Source: Flavobacterium profundi (GTDB lineage Bacteria > Bacteroidota > Bacteroidia > Flavobacteriales > Flavobacteriaceae). Taken from it: a DNA stretch of 64,000 nt. Of the stretch, positions 25,450-35,169 are shown one piece after another. A model generated the notes under the pieces. That model was not told the origin of the DNA. It ran no database searches and was given only the letters and a program-made list of their open reading frames with translations. The translations under genes were made by a program, and so were the position numbers. Each line of letters starts with the position of its first letter. The first letter of the stretch is position 1. The stretch lies in NCBI RefSeq assembly GCF_006491645.1, contig NZ_VDCZ01000004.1, positions 186,001 through 250,000 of the forward strand. Reading direction: 5' to 3'.

Positions 25450-26303
25450 TATCGTATTTCTTGATTTAAAATCAAATCAATATATAAGTTGATTTTGTTT
25501 TTTAATTCTTTTCGGTGCGAAATAAAATCCAAGAATCCGTGTTCTAACAAGAACTCTGAAGTTTGGAAGCCTTCTGGTAAATCTTTACCTGTTGTGTCTT
25601 TTACCACACGCGGACCTGCAAAACCAATTAAAGCACCTGGTTCTCCAATGTTGATGTCTCCTAACATTGCATAAGAAGCTGTAGTTCCTCCTGTAGTTGG
25701 ATCTGTACAAAGTGAAATATATGGTACTTTTGCGTCAGCTAATTGCGCTAATTTAGCAGAAGTTTTGGCTAACTGCATTAAGGAATAAGCCGCTTCCATC
25801 ATTCGGGCACCACCCGATTTAGAAATCATTACAAAAGGTATTTTGTTTTGGATAGCATAATCAATTCCTCTAGCAATTTTTTCTCCTACAACCGCTCCCA
25901 TGGAACCGCCAATAAAAGCAAAATCCATACATGAAACTACTAAGTCTTTTCCTTTCGATTTTCCAACTGCAGTACGAACCGCATCTTTTAATTTGGTTTT
26001 TTCCATAGCATCTTTTAAACGATCGCCATATTTCTTAGTGTCTTCAAACTTCAAAGGGTCTTTAGAAGTCATTTTAGCATCTAATTCTTTAAATTCATTG
26101 TTGTCAAACAAAATTTCAAAGTATTCGGCACTCCCTATTCGTACATGAAAATCATCTTCTGGACTTACCCATAAATTTTTTGCTAGTTCCTCAGTGTCTA
26201 CAATTTTACCTGTTGGCGATTTGTACCACAAACCTTTAGGAACATCTTTTTTATCTTCTGTTGCTGTTTGAATTCCTTTTTCTTTTCTTTTAAACCAAGC
26301 CAT
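25449..26303 (-). CDS. accD: Acetyl-CoA carboxylase, carboxyltransferase subunit beta
   Basis: Transfers carboxyl from carboxybiotin to acetyl-CoA with AccA, the first step of fatty acid synthesis. The start is ATG at 26303 ([10 protein letters not shown]); the frame extends upstream only to a TTG. The 284 residues contain the crotonase-like core with [53 protein letters not shown] and [11 protein letters not shown]. The N-terminal zinc ribbon of the Escherichia coli enzyme is present in outline, but all four Cys are replaced (KSPTG and VSPEDD where CxxC pairs would be), so no zinc can bind there. It is single and ends in its own terminator. Confidence 0.95.
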   Translation of the reverse strand: MAWFKRKEKGIQTATEDKKDVPKGLWYKSPTGKIVDTEELAKNLWVSPEDDFHVRIGSAEYFEILFDNNEFKELDAKMTSKDPLKFEDTKKYGDRLKDAMEKTKLKDAVRTAVGKSKGKDLVVSCMDFAFIGGSMGAVVGEKIARGIDYAIQNKIPFVMISKSGGARMMEAAYSLMQLAKTSAKLAQLADAKVPYISLCTDPTTGGTTASYAMLGDINIGEPGALIGFAGPRVVKDTTGKDLPEGFQTSEFLLEHGFLDFISHRKELKNKINLYIDLILNQEIR

Positions 26304-26388
26304 AATTCTTGAAGTTAGAAGTTGTAAAATCAAAATTTAGAACTAGAAATCGTAATTTCTTAATTCTAAATTTTAAATTCTAAATTAA

Positions 26389-27456
26389 TTATAAAGTGTT
26401 AACGTTATTTAAATCGGCAAATGCTTGCTCAAGTCTTTTGTTAAATGTTACTTCACCTTCTCTAATCCATTTTCTTGGATCATAGTGTTTTTTGTTTGGA
26501 CTTTCTGGACCTTCTGGACTACCAATTTGAGTTTTTAAATACTCGATATTTTTCGTCATATAGTCACGAATTCCTTCTGTGAAAGCAAATTGTAAATCGG
26601 TATCAATATTCATTTTAATTACTCCGTAAGAAATCGCTTCTCTAATTTCTTCTAGTGTAGAACCACTTCCACCATGGAAAACAAAATCAACTGGGTTTGC
26701 CGTTGTGCTGTATTTGTTTTGAACATATTCTTGAGAGTTCTTTAATATTTTTGGAGTTAATTTTACATTTCCTGGTTTGTAAACCCCGTGTACATTTCCA
26801 AAAGCAGCTGCAATGGTAAATCTCGGACTCACTTTCATTAATTCTTCGTATGCGTAAGCTACTTCTTCAGGTTGTGTATATAATTTGGAACTGTCAACAT
26901 CAGAATTGTCTACACCATCTTCTTCACCACCTGTAATTCCTAATTCAATTTCTAACGTCATGTCCATTTTGCTCATGCGCTCTAAATATTTTTTAGAAAT
27001 TTCAATATTTTCTTCTATTGGTTCTTCTGATAAATCAATCATGTGAGAACTAAACAAAGGCTTTCCTTTTTCTTTGTAAAATTGCTCTGAAGCATCTAAT
27101 AAACCATCAATCCAAGGTAATAAGTTCTTCGCACAGTGATCAGTATGTAAAATGACAGTTGCTCCATAAGCTTCTGCTAATTCATGTATGTGTTTTGCTC
27201 CTGCAACAGCTCCTAAAATAGCTGCTTTTTGATTTTCATTTGAAAGCCCTTTTCCAGCATTAAATTGAGCACCACCATTTGAAAACTGAATGATAACGGG
27301 TGCTTTTAGTTTAGCGGCAGTTTCTAGAACACCGTTTATTGTGCTTGAACCTGTAACATTAACTGCTGGTAATGCAAATCCTTTTTCTTTAGCATATTTG
27401 AATATTTCTTTAACTTGATTTCCAGTTGCTACACCAGGTTTTATTGAATGATTCAT
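26389..27456 (-). CDS. fbaA: Class II fructose-bisphosphate aldolase
   Basis: Reversible cleavage of fructose-1,6-bisphosphate in glycolysis and gluconeogenesis, zinc-dependent. The 355-residue protein has VILHTDHCAKN (Asp and His of the catalytic and metal site), SHMIDLSEEPIEENI, ELGITGGEEDGVDN, and FVFHGGSGS then MNIDTDLQFAFT near the C-terminus. It is of the class IIA length type with the characteristic GGEEDGVDN loop. It is followed by accD 85 nt downstream, with no terminator recognised between them. Confidence 0.97.
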   Translation of the reverse strand: MNHSIKPGVATGNQVKEIFKYAKEKGFALPAVNVTGSSTINGVLETAAKLKAPVIIQFSNGGAQFNAGKGLSNENQKAAILGAVAGAKHIHELAEAYGATVILHTDHCAKNLLPWIDGLLDASEQFYKEKGKPLFSSHMIDLSEEPIEENIEISKKYLERMSKMDMTLEIELGITGGEEDGVDNSDVDSSKLYTQPEEVAYAYEELMKVSPRFTIAAAFGNVHGVYKPGNVKLTPKILKNSQEYVQNKYSTTANPVDFVFHGGSGSTLEEIREAISYGVIKMNIDTDLQFAFTEGIRDYMTKNIEYLKTQIGSPEGPESPNKKHYDPRKWIREGEVTFNKRLEQAFADLNNVNTL

Positions 27457-27501
27457 AGTTAGTTTGTTTAATATAATTTACAAAAATAATAATTTAAAAA
27501 A

Positions 27502-30057
27502 TTAGAATGGGTAATTAATTCCAAAATTTAAGACAGTTTTACTAAAGTTTATATCTTTAAACCATCTTTCACTTTGTTCTTTTGCAGGATTGTATGCTTT
27601 GTAACCAAAATCGATTCTAAAGACAAAGAAATCAAAATCATATCGCAACCCAATTCCAGTTCCTACAGCTATGTCTTTTAAGGATTCAATGCCATTGAAG
27701 GTATACGATTTGTCTTCCACATTGTCAAATACATTCCAAATATTTCCTGCATCTACAAAAAGACCACCGTTTATCTTACCCACTATATTGAAACGGTATT
27801 CAACACTGGCTGCTAGTTTTAAATTGGCCTCATTGAAATCATTAATACCGCCACTACTTCCAGGACCTAATCCATAGGCTTGCCAACCTCTATTGTCATT
27901 GGAACCTCCAGCAAAATAACTACGTGAAAACGGAATAGAATTGGCATTGCCATAAGGAATTGCAATTCCGCCAAATGTTCTAAAAGCTAGAATATTTTTT
28001 TTGCCTAAATCCCAGTGTTTGATTAAATCGACTTCTCCTTTTACATATTGCGCATATTCAATACCAAAAAGAGTTTCATTGCCATTATCACTTTCAGGTT
28101 GTGGCACTTGTTTGGCAAATAAGCTGACTAAATTTCCTGCCGATTCAATTTTAGCTTTAATAGCATAAAATGTATTATCTAGAAAGCCTTTTCGGGTATT
28201 TTTATTGTAGGTAAAAGCAGAGGAAACAATCAAATTGTTTTCAATTAAACGTTTTCTTCTTTCTCCAATACTTCGTATTGAATTAAAGTCAGAAGATTGG
28301 TTGTTAATTGGAATGGAACCATTTAAAACAGCATCAATAAAACCTACTGCACTTGTATTGGTTAAGTTTCCAGTGCTTGGGTCTAAATACGTTCCTGTTG
28401 TATCATACACTTGAGCTAAATCGTTCAATCGGTTGTAAGAAGAGTTATACACATTGAAATAGTTGTCGATATTTAAATTACGAACAAATTGAATGTTTAA
28501 TAAATCATAACGAATAGTGGTGTCGTCTTTAGGTAACCAATTGTAATTGATGATGCTAGTGAAATTTTCTTTATCTAATCCAATATTTTTTTGATTGGTT
28601 AAACCAAAGCTCATCTGTGTAGTAGGAAGCATTTCCTTTTTAATGATGCTAGTGGTTTTAAAAGGGAAAAATATTCTTGGAAACGTAAGTTTTACATCGG
28701 CTCCGTATTCAGAAAGATTGAAGAAAGTACCGTTTGGATTAGGTAAATCTCGAGAGGAACCAATATTACCTCGTGTTGAAATTTCTAAGGTTTCGGCTCT
28801 TCTAAAAAAATTTCTAAAAGTTAAGGAAAGATTTCCAGTAATACCAAAATCTTGAATATTGGAATGATTGAAATCAATAGAAGCATTTAGATTTTTCTTT
28901 TTTAATGGAATAAGATAAATATTGGCTACCAAATCATTTTCATCCTCTGTGGAAAGATCTTCTATATATTCAATATTAGGAAAATTAAATACTTTTAAGT
29001 TACTTAATGATCTGGATGTTAGGGTTTTGTCGTTGTCGCTAAAATAATTTCCTTTTTCAATAAAAATGGCATCAGTAATAGCTTTAGGTTTATAATTTAA
29101 CTTTCCAATGGAATAAATATTATAATTATTATAAACAACACTGTCACTTATTTTATATTTTCCTTTTTTTATAGGACTGTTGGTGAAAATATTTACTTGA
29201 CTGATTTTATAAATCTTAAAAGGAGTCTTAACGAGCGTATCACCTCTTTTAATTTTTCGGTCTTCAATATCGTATACAATGTCTATGTTAGTATCTTTTT
29301 CACTCGTAATTACATCATATCTCACATGGTTGACTTGAAAATCGTAAACCCCATGATTTCTAAAATAGGTTGTCAATCGCGTTCTTTCTGCATCAAACTT
29401 TTCATCGTTAAATTGTTCCCCTTTTTTGATTAAAGAGCGTGGTTGTGTTTTTACAAATAGGCTGTCTAAAGCTGGAGTTTCAATGCGTTTGGAAATGCTA
29501 TCGATAATATATCCTTTTCCTGTTTCTACATGATAGGTAATTTCGGCTCTTTTTACACCTACAGAATCGACTTTTGCAGTTACTTTGGCATCAAAAAAAC
29601 CTTGATTGCTATAAAAACCTTGTAGTCTATTTTTGGTTGTACCAATTTTAATAGAATCAATAATAACAGGCGCTTCGCCAGTTTTTTTTAAGAAGCGACT
29701 TAATCCAGATACCAAAAATGATTGGCTTAATCGATCTACTTGCTTATTGGATAGAATTTTGGCTAGATTTTCTCTTCTATTGGGTTTTCTTTCCAACCAA
29801 GCGTAATAAAGAGAGTCAGGATTGTCTTTGGCAATATTGTAGAGGCCTAAACGCAATGGAAATCCAAGAAGTTTCCCATTTGGTTTTTGACTGATTAGAC
29901 TTTCGACTCTTTCGTTTTTAACAACAGTATCATTGGTTATGACAGTGTTCTTCGTTAAGAGTTGTTTGCCGTCTGGAACTTTTTTTACCATCGAACAAGA
30001 GTAAAATAAGGTGCCAGTTATAAATATAAATGCTATTTTTGGAAAAATTTTTTTCAA
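27502..30057 (-). CDS. tamL: TamL-type BamA/TamA-family outer-membrane lipoprotein
   Basis: Outer-membrane assembly factor of the Omp85 superfamily. The 851 residues begin with a lipoprotein signal (lipobox FYSC, Cys21), the distinguishing mark of Bacteroidota TamL, followed by POTRA-like domains (about 100-430; for example GFFDAKVTAKVDSV and NHGVYDFQVNHV) and a C-terminal Omp85 barrel with FAGGSNDNRGWQAYGLGPGS (L6 loop region) and the terminal strand FGINYPF. It probably acts with a TamB partner that is not in this window. The RNA methyltransferase gene is divergent, 35 nt away. Confidence 0.9.
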   Translation of the reverse strand: MKKIFPKIAFIFITGTLFYSCSMVKKVPDGKQLLTKNTVITNDTVVKNERVESLISQKPNGKLLGFPLRLGLYNIAKDNPDSLYYAWLERKPNRRENLAKILSNKQVDRLSQSFLVSGLSRFLKKTGEAPVIIDSIKIGTTKNRLQGFYSNQGFFDAKVTAKVDSVGVKRAEITYHVETGKGYIIDSISKRIETPALDSLFVKTQPRSLIKKGEQFNDEKFDAERTRLTTYFRNHGVYDFQVNHVRYDVITSEKDTNIDIVYDIEDRKIKRGDTLVKTPFKIYKISQVNIFTNSPIKKGKYKISDSVVYNNYNIYSIGKLNYKPKAITDAIFIEKGNYFSDNDKTLTSRSLSNLKVFNFPNIEYIEDLSTEDENDLVANIYLIPLKKKNLNASIDFNHSNIQDFGITGNLSLTFRNFFRRAETLEISTRGNIGSSRDLPNPNGTFFNLSEYGADVKLTFPRIFFPFKTTSIIKKEMLPTTQMSFGLTNQKNIGLDKENFTSIINYNWLPKDDTTIRYDLLNIQFVRNLNIDNYFNVYNSSYNRLNDLAQVYDTTGTYLDPSTGNLTNTSAVGFIDAVLNGSIPINNQSSDFNSIRSIGERRKRLIENNLIVSSAFTYNKNTRKGFLDNTFYAIKAKIESAGNLVSLFAKQVPQPESDNGNETLFGIEYAQYVKGEVDLIKHWDLGKKNILAFRTFGGIAIPYGNANSIPFSRSYFAGGSNDNRGWQAYGLGPGSSGGINDFNEANLKLAASVEYRFNIVGKINGGLFVDAGNIWNVFDNVEDKSYTFNGIESLKDIAVGTGIGLRYDFDFFVFRIDFGYKAYNPAKEQSERWFKDINFSKTVLNFGINYPF

Positions 30058-30092
30058 TTCGATTAATATAGTTAGTCAAAAATACAATTTTT

Positions 30093-30815
30093 ATGCTTAG
30101 TAAAAACCAAATTAAGCTTATAACGAGTCTGCAACAAAAAAAATATAGAAAGCAGTACCAATTATTTTTTGCCGAAGGTAAAAAAGTAATTCAAGAGTTC
30201 CTAGATGCTAACTATGAATTACACAGTTTATTCACTACAACTGATTTGTTTTTGTCGGTTGATACAAACAAAATTCATACCATAACGGTTGGTGAATTGA
30301 AGAAAATAAGTGCACTAACTACTCCTAATTCGTGTTTGGCCATTTTTAAAATTCCGAAAGAAAAAAGAACAACTCCTAACGGGTTAATTTTAGCTTTAGA
30401 TGATGTAAGAGATCCAGGGAATCTAGGGACAATTATTCGACTTTGTGATTGGTTTGGAATCGAAACGCTTTGGTGTTCAGAAGAAACAGTAGATATTTAT
30501 AACCCTAAAGTGGTGCAAGCGACTATGGGATCTCTAAGTAGAGTAAATGTTTTGTATACGAATTTAGAAAAAAAATTAAGCGGAATTCGTGTGCCAATTT
30601 ATGGTACTTTTATGGATGGTAAAAACATATATGAAGCCTCTCTTTTAAAAGAAGGCGTTATTGTAATGGGTAATGAAGCTAATGGAATTTCTCCTTCCAT
30701 TGAAGCCTTGGTTACTCAAAAAATTGCCATTCCTAGGTTTGGTAACTTACAACAAACTGAAAGTTTAAATGTGGCAACCGCTACAGCTATTATTTTAAGT
30801 GAATTTAAAAGGTAA
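30093..30815 (+). CDS. SpoU/TrmH-family RNA 2'-O-ribose methyltransferase
   Basis: Methylates a ribose in rRNA or tRNA using S-adenosylmethionine. The 240 residues comprise an N-terminal substrate-binding domain (KLITSLQQKKYRKQYQLFFA) and a C-terminal SPOUT knot with all three motifs: LDDVRDPGNLGTIIRLCDWF (motif 1), VIVMGNEANGIS (motif 2) and IPRFGNLQQTESLNVATATA (motif 3). This is the RlmB/TrmH-like layout; the target nucleotide cannot be assigned. It is convergent with the PorT-like gene, with 1 nt between the stops and no room for a terminator. Confidence 0.93.
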   Translation: MLSKNQIKLITSLQQKKYRKQYQLFFAEGKKVIQEFLDANYELHSLFTTTDLFLSVDTNKIHTITVGELKKISALTTPNSCLAIFKIPKEKRTTPNGLILALDDVRDPGNLGTIIRLCDWFGIETLWCSEETVDIYNPKVVQATMGSLSRVNVLYTNLEKKLSGIRVPIYGTFMDGKNIYEASLLKEGVIVMGNEANGISPSIEALVTQKIAIPRFGNLQQTESLNVATATAIILSEFKR

Positions 30816-30816
30816 A

Positions 30817-31512
30817 TTAGTGGAATGTGAAATTAATAAAGATACCTCTTGTTTTCATGGATTGAACATTTCCAGTCCAGGGACTATCAGGTGTGTTGTC
30901 TCGTATTAATTCATCGTTCATGCTAAATACACCACGAATGGATGGAGAAAACTTGAAATATTCCAAATATAAGTCTATACCAAACCCTACTTCATAAAAA
31001 TTAGACCATTTTTTCATTCTAAAACGATCATTGAAGTTGTCATCAGGTGCTTGTGAATTACTTCCTAAATTTAAAGCTGTCGAAAGTCCTCCCACTAAAT
31101 AAGGTCTAATATTTCCAGCACGTTTTGCGGAGAATTTAAGTAATAAAGGGAAATAAATATAAGTTGATTTTACTTCTCTTAAAGCATCAACAGGATTGTC
31201 TATACCTGGAAAAGTTAAATTTCTTTGTGTAATGTAAAGTCCTGGTTCAAATCGTAAATCTACATGGTCAATTATTCGTAAGTTTCCAACTAAACCAACA
31301 TTAAAACCAATTGTAGTTTGTGTTGAAACGTCTTCAGCGGGTTGTAAATAATCAAATTTAAAATCCAAACTATTAAAACCTAAAAAATAACCCCAATGTA
31401 CTTTCTGTTTGTCGAAATTTTCGAGATTAATAATTGGATCTTTTCCAAATAAACCACCTTGAGCAAAGCTAATAGTGGTAGTTAGTAACAATAAAATTAA
31501 ACTTTTTTTCAT
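30817..31512 (-). CDS. porT: PorT-like outer-membrane beta-barrel protein (type IX secretion)
   Basis: The start is ATG at 31512 (MKKSLILLLLTTTISFAQ, a clear signal peptide), 1 nt after the ubiE stop; the longer frame begins only at TTG. The 231 residues are beta-barrel-like: HWGYFLGFNSLDFKF, GFNVGLVGNLRIIDHVDLRF, STYIYFPLLLKFSAKR and a terminal aromatic-rich strand GIFINFTFH. The pattern and the location directly after ubiE match porT of Flavobacteriia, a component of T9SS and gliding, and T9SS cargo is encoded elsewhere in the window. A generic OmpW/porin-like barrel is the alternative. Confidence 0.8.
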   Translation of the reverse strand: MKKSLILLLLTTTISFAQGGLFGKDPIINLENFDKQKVHWGYFLGFNSLDFKFDYLQPAEDVSTQTTIGFNVGLVGNLRIIDHVDLRFEPGLYITQRNLTFPGIDNPVDALREVKSTYIYFPLLLKFSAKRAGNIRPYLVGGLSTALNLGSNSQAPDDNFNDRFRMKKWSNFYEVGFGIDLYLEYFKFSPSIRGVFSMNDELIRDNTPDSPWTGNVQSMKTRGIFINFTFH

Positions 31513-31513
31513 A

Positions 31514-32245
31514 CTATTTCTTAGATGCATGATAAATTGTGGCAACTCCAAAGGTTTGAGGCAAATGCTTTACATCTATAAACCCAATTTTCCTTAAAAT
31601 ATTGTTCAAAGCTTCTCCAAAAGGGAAAATATTAGCAGAATCCGATAAATATTTATATGCTACTTTGTCTTTAGAAAATAATTTTCCAATGAGTGGTAAG
31701 ATAAATCGAGTGTAAAAAGCGTATCCTTGTTTGTATGGGAATCGGGTTGGGACAGAGGTTTCTAAAATAACAAAAATCCCATTTGGTTTTAAAACGCGAA
31801 GTATTTCTGCAAGTCCTTTTTCTAAATTTTCGAAATTACGTACACCAAATGCTACAGTTATGGCATCAAAATAACTGTCTGGATAAGGAATATTTTCGCT
31901 ATCACCTAAAACCATAGTGATTTTATGATCTAGTTTTTTTTCGTTAATTTTTTGTTTGCCAATTTCAAGCATTCCCGCTGAAATGTCTAAACCAATTATT
32001 TCTTTAGCATCTGTTTTGGTCATTAAGATGGCCAAATCACCCGTTCCTGTAGCAATGTCTAAAATGGTCTCCGGTTTGGTGTTAGCTACTAATTGTAATA
32101 CTTTTTTGCGCCAAGAAACATCTATTCCAAAAGAGATAACCCTATTTAAACCGTCATAATTCGTGGCAATCGCATCAAACATTTGTGCAACTTGCTCTTT
32201 TTTGCCTAAATCTGAATCTTTGTATGGCGTTATATTTTTTGACAT
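31514..32245 (-). CDS. ubiE: Demethylmenaquinone methyltransferase (UbiE/MenG)
   Basis: Last step of menaquinone synthesis, SAM-dependent C-methylation. The 243-residue protein has YDGLNRVISFGIDVSWRKK, SAM motif I ILDIATGTGDLAI, VLGDSENIPYPDSYFDAITV and FGVRNFENLEKGLAEILRVL. These are the two conserved UbiE blocks in their usual positions, with normal length. It forms a two-gene unit with the PorT-like gene, and folA lies 33 nt upstream in the same direction. Confidence 0.97.
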   Translation of the reverse strand: MSKNITPYKDSDLGKKEQVAQMFDAIATNYDGLNRVISFGIDVSWRKKVLQLVANTKPETILDIATGTGDLAILMTKTDAKEIIGLDISAGMLEIGKQKINEKKLDHKITMVLGDSENIPYPDSYFDAITVAFGVRNFENLEKGLAEILRVLKPNGIFVILETSVPTRFPYKQGYAFYTRFILPLIGKLFSKDKVAYKYLSDSANIFPFGEALNNILRKIGFIDVKHLPQTFGVATIYHASKK

Positions 32246-32278
32246 GATTTTAATTATATGGTTCGCAAAAATACGAAT

Positions 32279-32770
32279 TTAATTTTCATTTCTACAGTAA
32301 GTAAGGTAGGTAAAATCATAAAGGTGTTTTTCATCTTTCGAATGAAATTCTTCTGCAATTAACTGCCAATCTTTAGAGTCAAATTCTGGGAAAAAAGTAT
32401 CGGCTTCAATGCTAGTATGTACGCGAGTAAGTTCAATTTTATCAGCGATAGTAATAGATTGTTTGTAAATTTCTCCACCACCAATAATGAAATTTTCTTC
32501 ATCTTTTGGACATTTAGCAATAGCTTCTTTCAAACTACTTACTACGATACAGTTTTCTGGGACAGTGTAGTTTTTTTGTCTAGTGATGATAATATGAGTT
32601 CTATTCGGTAAAGGCTTAGGGAAACTTTCAAAAGTCTTTCTACCCATTATGATGTAATGCCCCGTTGTTAATGATTTAAATCTTTTAAAATCGTCGGGTA
32701 AATGCCAAACTAAATCGTTGTCTTTGCCTAAAGCATTATTTTCTGCAGCAGCTGCAATTATGGTTAACAT
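32279..32770 (-). CDS. folA: Dihydrofolate reductase
   Basis: NADPH-dependent reduction of dihydrofolate, needed with thymidylate synthase (thyA is 6.5 kb away at 39.3-40.1 kb). The 163-residue protein contains IIAAAAENNALGKDNDLVWHLPDDFKRFK in its first 33 residues (the Met20-loop region with the catalytic acidic residue in LPDD), IIMGRKTFESF (NADPH contact), and FIIGGGEIYKQ (GG cofactor turn). Length and motif order are standard. Confidence 0.97.
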   Translation of the reverse strand: MLTIIAAAAENNALGKDNDLVWHLPDDFKRFKSLTTGHYIIMGRKTFESFPKPLPNRTHIIITRQKNYTVPENCIVVSSLKEAIAKCPKDEENFIIGGGEIYKQSITIADKIELTRVHTSIEADTFFPEFDSKDWQLIAEEFHSKDEKHLYDFTYLTYCRNEN

Positions 32771-32787
32771 AGTATGTTTGTTTAAGT

Positions 32788-34149
32788 TTATAATTTCAAT
32801 AAGAATTTTATTATTTTTAGTTTCTTCAACGAATGTGGGAAATATTTTAAATTCAATTCAAACCAATTGGGTTTTTCTAAAATACTTTTATAGTGTGAAA
32901 ATGTTCTAAAACCATGTTCTCCATGATATGAGCCTATTCCACTTTCGCCAACGCCTCCAAAAGGTAATTTACTGTTACTGATTTGCATAATTGCTTCATT
33001 AATACTTCCACTACCAAACGAAAGTTCGTTCAAGATTCTCTTTTTGGTAGAATTGTCATTTGTAAAAACGTAGCAAGATAAGGGTTTTGGTCTTTGTTTG
33101 ATCTTATGGATTATATCTGATAAATCGGTATAGGATAAAACAGGTAAAATGGGCCCAAATATTTCATCTTTCATAATGGTATCGTCCTCAGTTATATTGT
33201 TTAAGAGGGTAGGTTGTATGTATCGATTCTCAATGTTATGGTTTCCTCCAAAGAAAAGTTTGTTGGGATCAATCAAATTTGTGAGTCGTTTGTGATTCTT
33301 TTCATTAATAATTTGAACATAATTTTGATTTTCAAAACTGAAATGAGAAGCTTCAATTTCTTTTTGACAAGCCTTTAAAAAATCAGTTTCTATTGTTTTG
33401 TGAACATAGACATAATCTGGAGCAATGCATGTTTGACCAGCGTTTAAGAACTTGGCCCAAATTAATCGTTTAACGGTTGTTTTTAAATCGCAATCTGAAG
33501 CAACAATGGCCGGACTTTTGCCTCCTAGTTCTAAAGTTACTGGTGTAAGGTGTTTTGCTGCAGCTTCATATACAATTTTTCCAATAGGAACACTTCCAGT
33601 AAAAAATATTTTATCCCATTTTTGATTCAATAAATAAGTTGTTTCATCTACACCACCTTCAATTACATTAAAAAAATTAGGGCTGAAATTTTTATTTATA
33701 AGGGTAGCCAATGCACGACTTGTATTTTTAGGTACTTCGCTAGGTTTAAGTATAATGGTATTACCAGCTGCAATGGCTGCAATTGCAGGAGCTAATGAAA
33801 GTTGGTATGGATAATTCCAAGCTCCTATAATTAAGGTGTTTCCAAATGGTTCTGGGACTATATAACTTTTAGCTGGGAAATTCACCCAATTAGTACTTAC
33901 ACTTTTAATTTTTGACCATTTCTTAAGATGATGTATCGCTTCGTCTATGTCTTTATACAATAGCCCTAATTCATTAGTGTAGGTGTCAAAAGCTGATTTT
34001 TTAAAATCGATATAAATGGCTTCGTATAAAAGAGTTTCGTTTTCCTGTAGGATACTTTTTAATTTTTTTAAAGCCTTTATTCTAAACGATATGGATTTTG
34101 TTTGATTGGTATGGAAGAAAAGTCTTTGGTCTTGTATTATTTTTTTCAT
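32788..34149 (-). CDS. NAD(P)-dependent aldehyde dehydrogenase (class 3-like)
   Basis: Oxidises aldehydes to carboxylic acids. I start at ATG 34149 (MKKIIQDQRLFFHTNQTK); the frame upstream reaches only a TTG that sits in the preceding terminator. The 453 residues show LIIGAWNYPYQLSLAPAIAA, LKPSEVPKNTS (cofactor Lys), FTGSVPIGKIVYEAA, catalytic Glu in TLELGGKSPAIV, catalytic Cys in NAGQTCIAPDYVYV, and EIFGPILPVLSY. The short length and hydrophobic C-terminus (KIIKFLLKL) resemble membrane-associated class 3 (ALDH3/fatty aldehyde) enzymes. The physiological aldehyde is unknown. Confidence 0.93.
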   Translation of the reverse strand: MKKIIQDQRLFFHTNQTKSISFRIKALKKLKSILQENETLLYEAIYIDFKKSAFDTYTNELGLLYKDIDEAIHHLKKWSKIKSVSTNWVNFPAKSYIVPEPFGNTLIIGAWNYPYQLSLAPAIAAIAAGNTIILKPSEVPKNTSRALATLINKNFSPNFFNVIEGGVDETTYLLNQKWDKIFFTGSVPIGKIVYEAAAKHLTPVTLELGGKSPAIVASDCDLKTTVKRLIWAKFLNAGQTCIAPDYVYVHKTIETDFLKACQKEIEASHFSFENQNYVQIINEKNHKRLTNLIDPNKLFFGGNHNIENRYIQPTLLNNITEDDTIMKDEIFGPILPVLSYTDLSDIIHKIKQRPKPLSCYVFTNDNSTKKRILNELSFGSGSINEAIMQISNSKLPFGGVGESGIGSYHGEHGFRTFSHYKSILEKPNWFELNLKYFPHSLKKLKIIKFLLKL

Positions 34150-34158
34150 GAATTTTTG

Positions 34159-34199
34159 AATCAAAAATGCCTGTTTGAAGATTGTTTCAAACAGGCATT
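34159..34199 (-). terminator. Terminator downstream of the DUF547 gene
   Basis: AATGCCTGTTTGAA (34166-34179) pairs perfectly with 34186-34199 over a 6-nt loop and runs into TTT on the minus strand. It ends just before the ALDH start, giving that gene its own upstream region. Confidence 0.85.
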
Positions 34200-34220
34200 A
34201 AGATACTTAATATTTTTGAT

Positions 34221-34916
34221 TTATTTGTATAAATTCCAATCGTAATCTTTAAACTCTAATTTAGTATTATCGTTTATTTTTACTGCAGAATATTTATTGA
34301 TAAAACCTACCATGTTCATTGGTCCAATAAAATCTGTAAAATACCATTCAAAAATTTTTGATAATTGGCAAGTAGCAGTTCCAATTGTGTTTTGTGAAGC
34401 GTCGTTAATATAATTACTAGTTGCTACATCAAGATCATAATCAATACTGTTAGAAGCATAGGCTGTATTTCTTAAATGTGGAGATGAAATAGCAGTTGAA
34501 TATAATGCAAAATGAATTCTAGGATCGTTCATGGGGCGTAAAATTTCATGCTCGATATGATCTAATGAAATTTTTTCACCATCAAAGTCAATAAACTGCA
34601 TTTTAAATGGGTCTCTAATATAGTTGATGCTTTTAATTGGATAGTTCTCTACTAATAATTTAATAATATTAGCATTGTAAACATTGATCCAATACGTTTT
34701 AACTTCAGCTTCTGACCAACTTTTATTAGGGGAAATTTTAGAAAAATTTTGAGCTATATTTCTAATTTCATTCATGTTTTTTAAAACCTTGTCATAATCT
34801 ACAACTCCTTTGCTCGATACATGTTTTTTCAGAAAATCGTCATATTCTGAAAAATCAATAACTTGACTAAATCCATTTAAGGTAACAACTAATAATAATA
34901 GTAAAATTTTCTTCAT
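34221..34916 (-). CDS. Exported DUF547 domain protein
   Basis: A 231-residue protein with a signal peptide ending NGFSQ (residue 18). The DUF547 signature is visible: KTYWINVYNANIIKLLVENYP, then DPRIHFALYSTAISSPHLRN, with conserved Trp/Asn/His residues. The biochemical role of this family is not established. It is likely periplasmic or secreted. Its own terminator follows. Confidence 0.9.
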   Translation of the reverse strand: MKKILLLLLVVTLNGFSQVIDFSEYDDFLKKHVSSKGVVDYDKVLKNMNEIRNIAQNFSKISPNKSWSEAEVKTYWINVYNANIIKLLVENYPIKSINYIRDPFKMQFIDFDGEKISLDHIEHEILRPMNDPRIHFALYSTAISSPHLRNTAYASNSIDYDLDVATSNYINDASQNTIGTATCQLSKIFEWYFTDFIGPMNMVGFINKYSAVKINDNTKLEFKDYDWNLYK

Positions 34917-35169
34917 AAGATTTTTTTAATAATTTTAATAATTTAAAAAAAACGATTGCAAAAATAGGAAATCTATTTTAGAATTGCAGTAAAAATAAGA
35001 TAAATTTAATTGATAAATAAAAATTAAATTACTGTAAATCATTATAGTAACTATTTAAACAGTCGTGCTTATTTCATTATTTACAAAAAGTAAGCCAAAT
35101 TGTAGAAAAATTAATTCTCTTTTTATAAAAACTTTGCTTTTTTAATTATTGCTTTGATTATCAGTTGTA

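Noticed and set aside
32788..34164. Upstream start for the aldehyde dehydrogenase
   Set aside because: It would be a TTG located at the foot of the preceding terminator; the ATG at 34149 gives a standard N-terminus.
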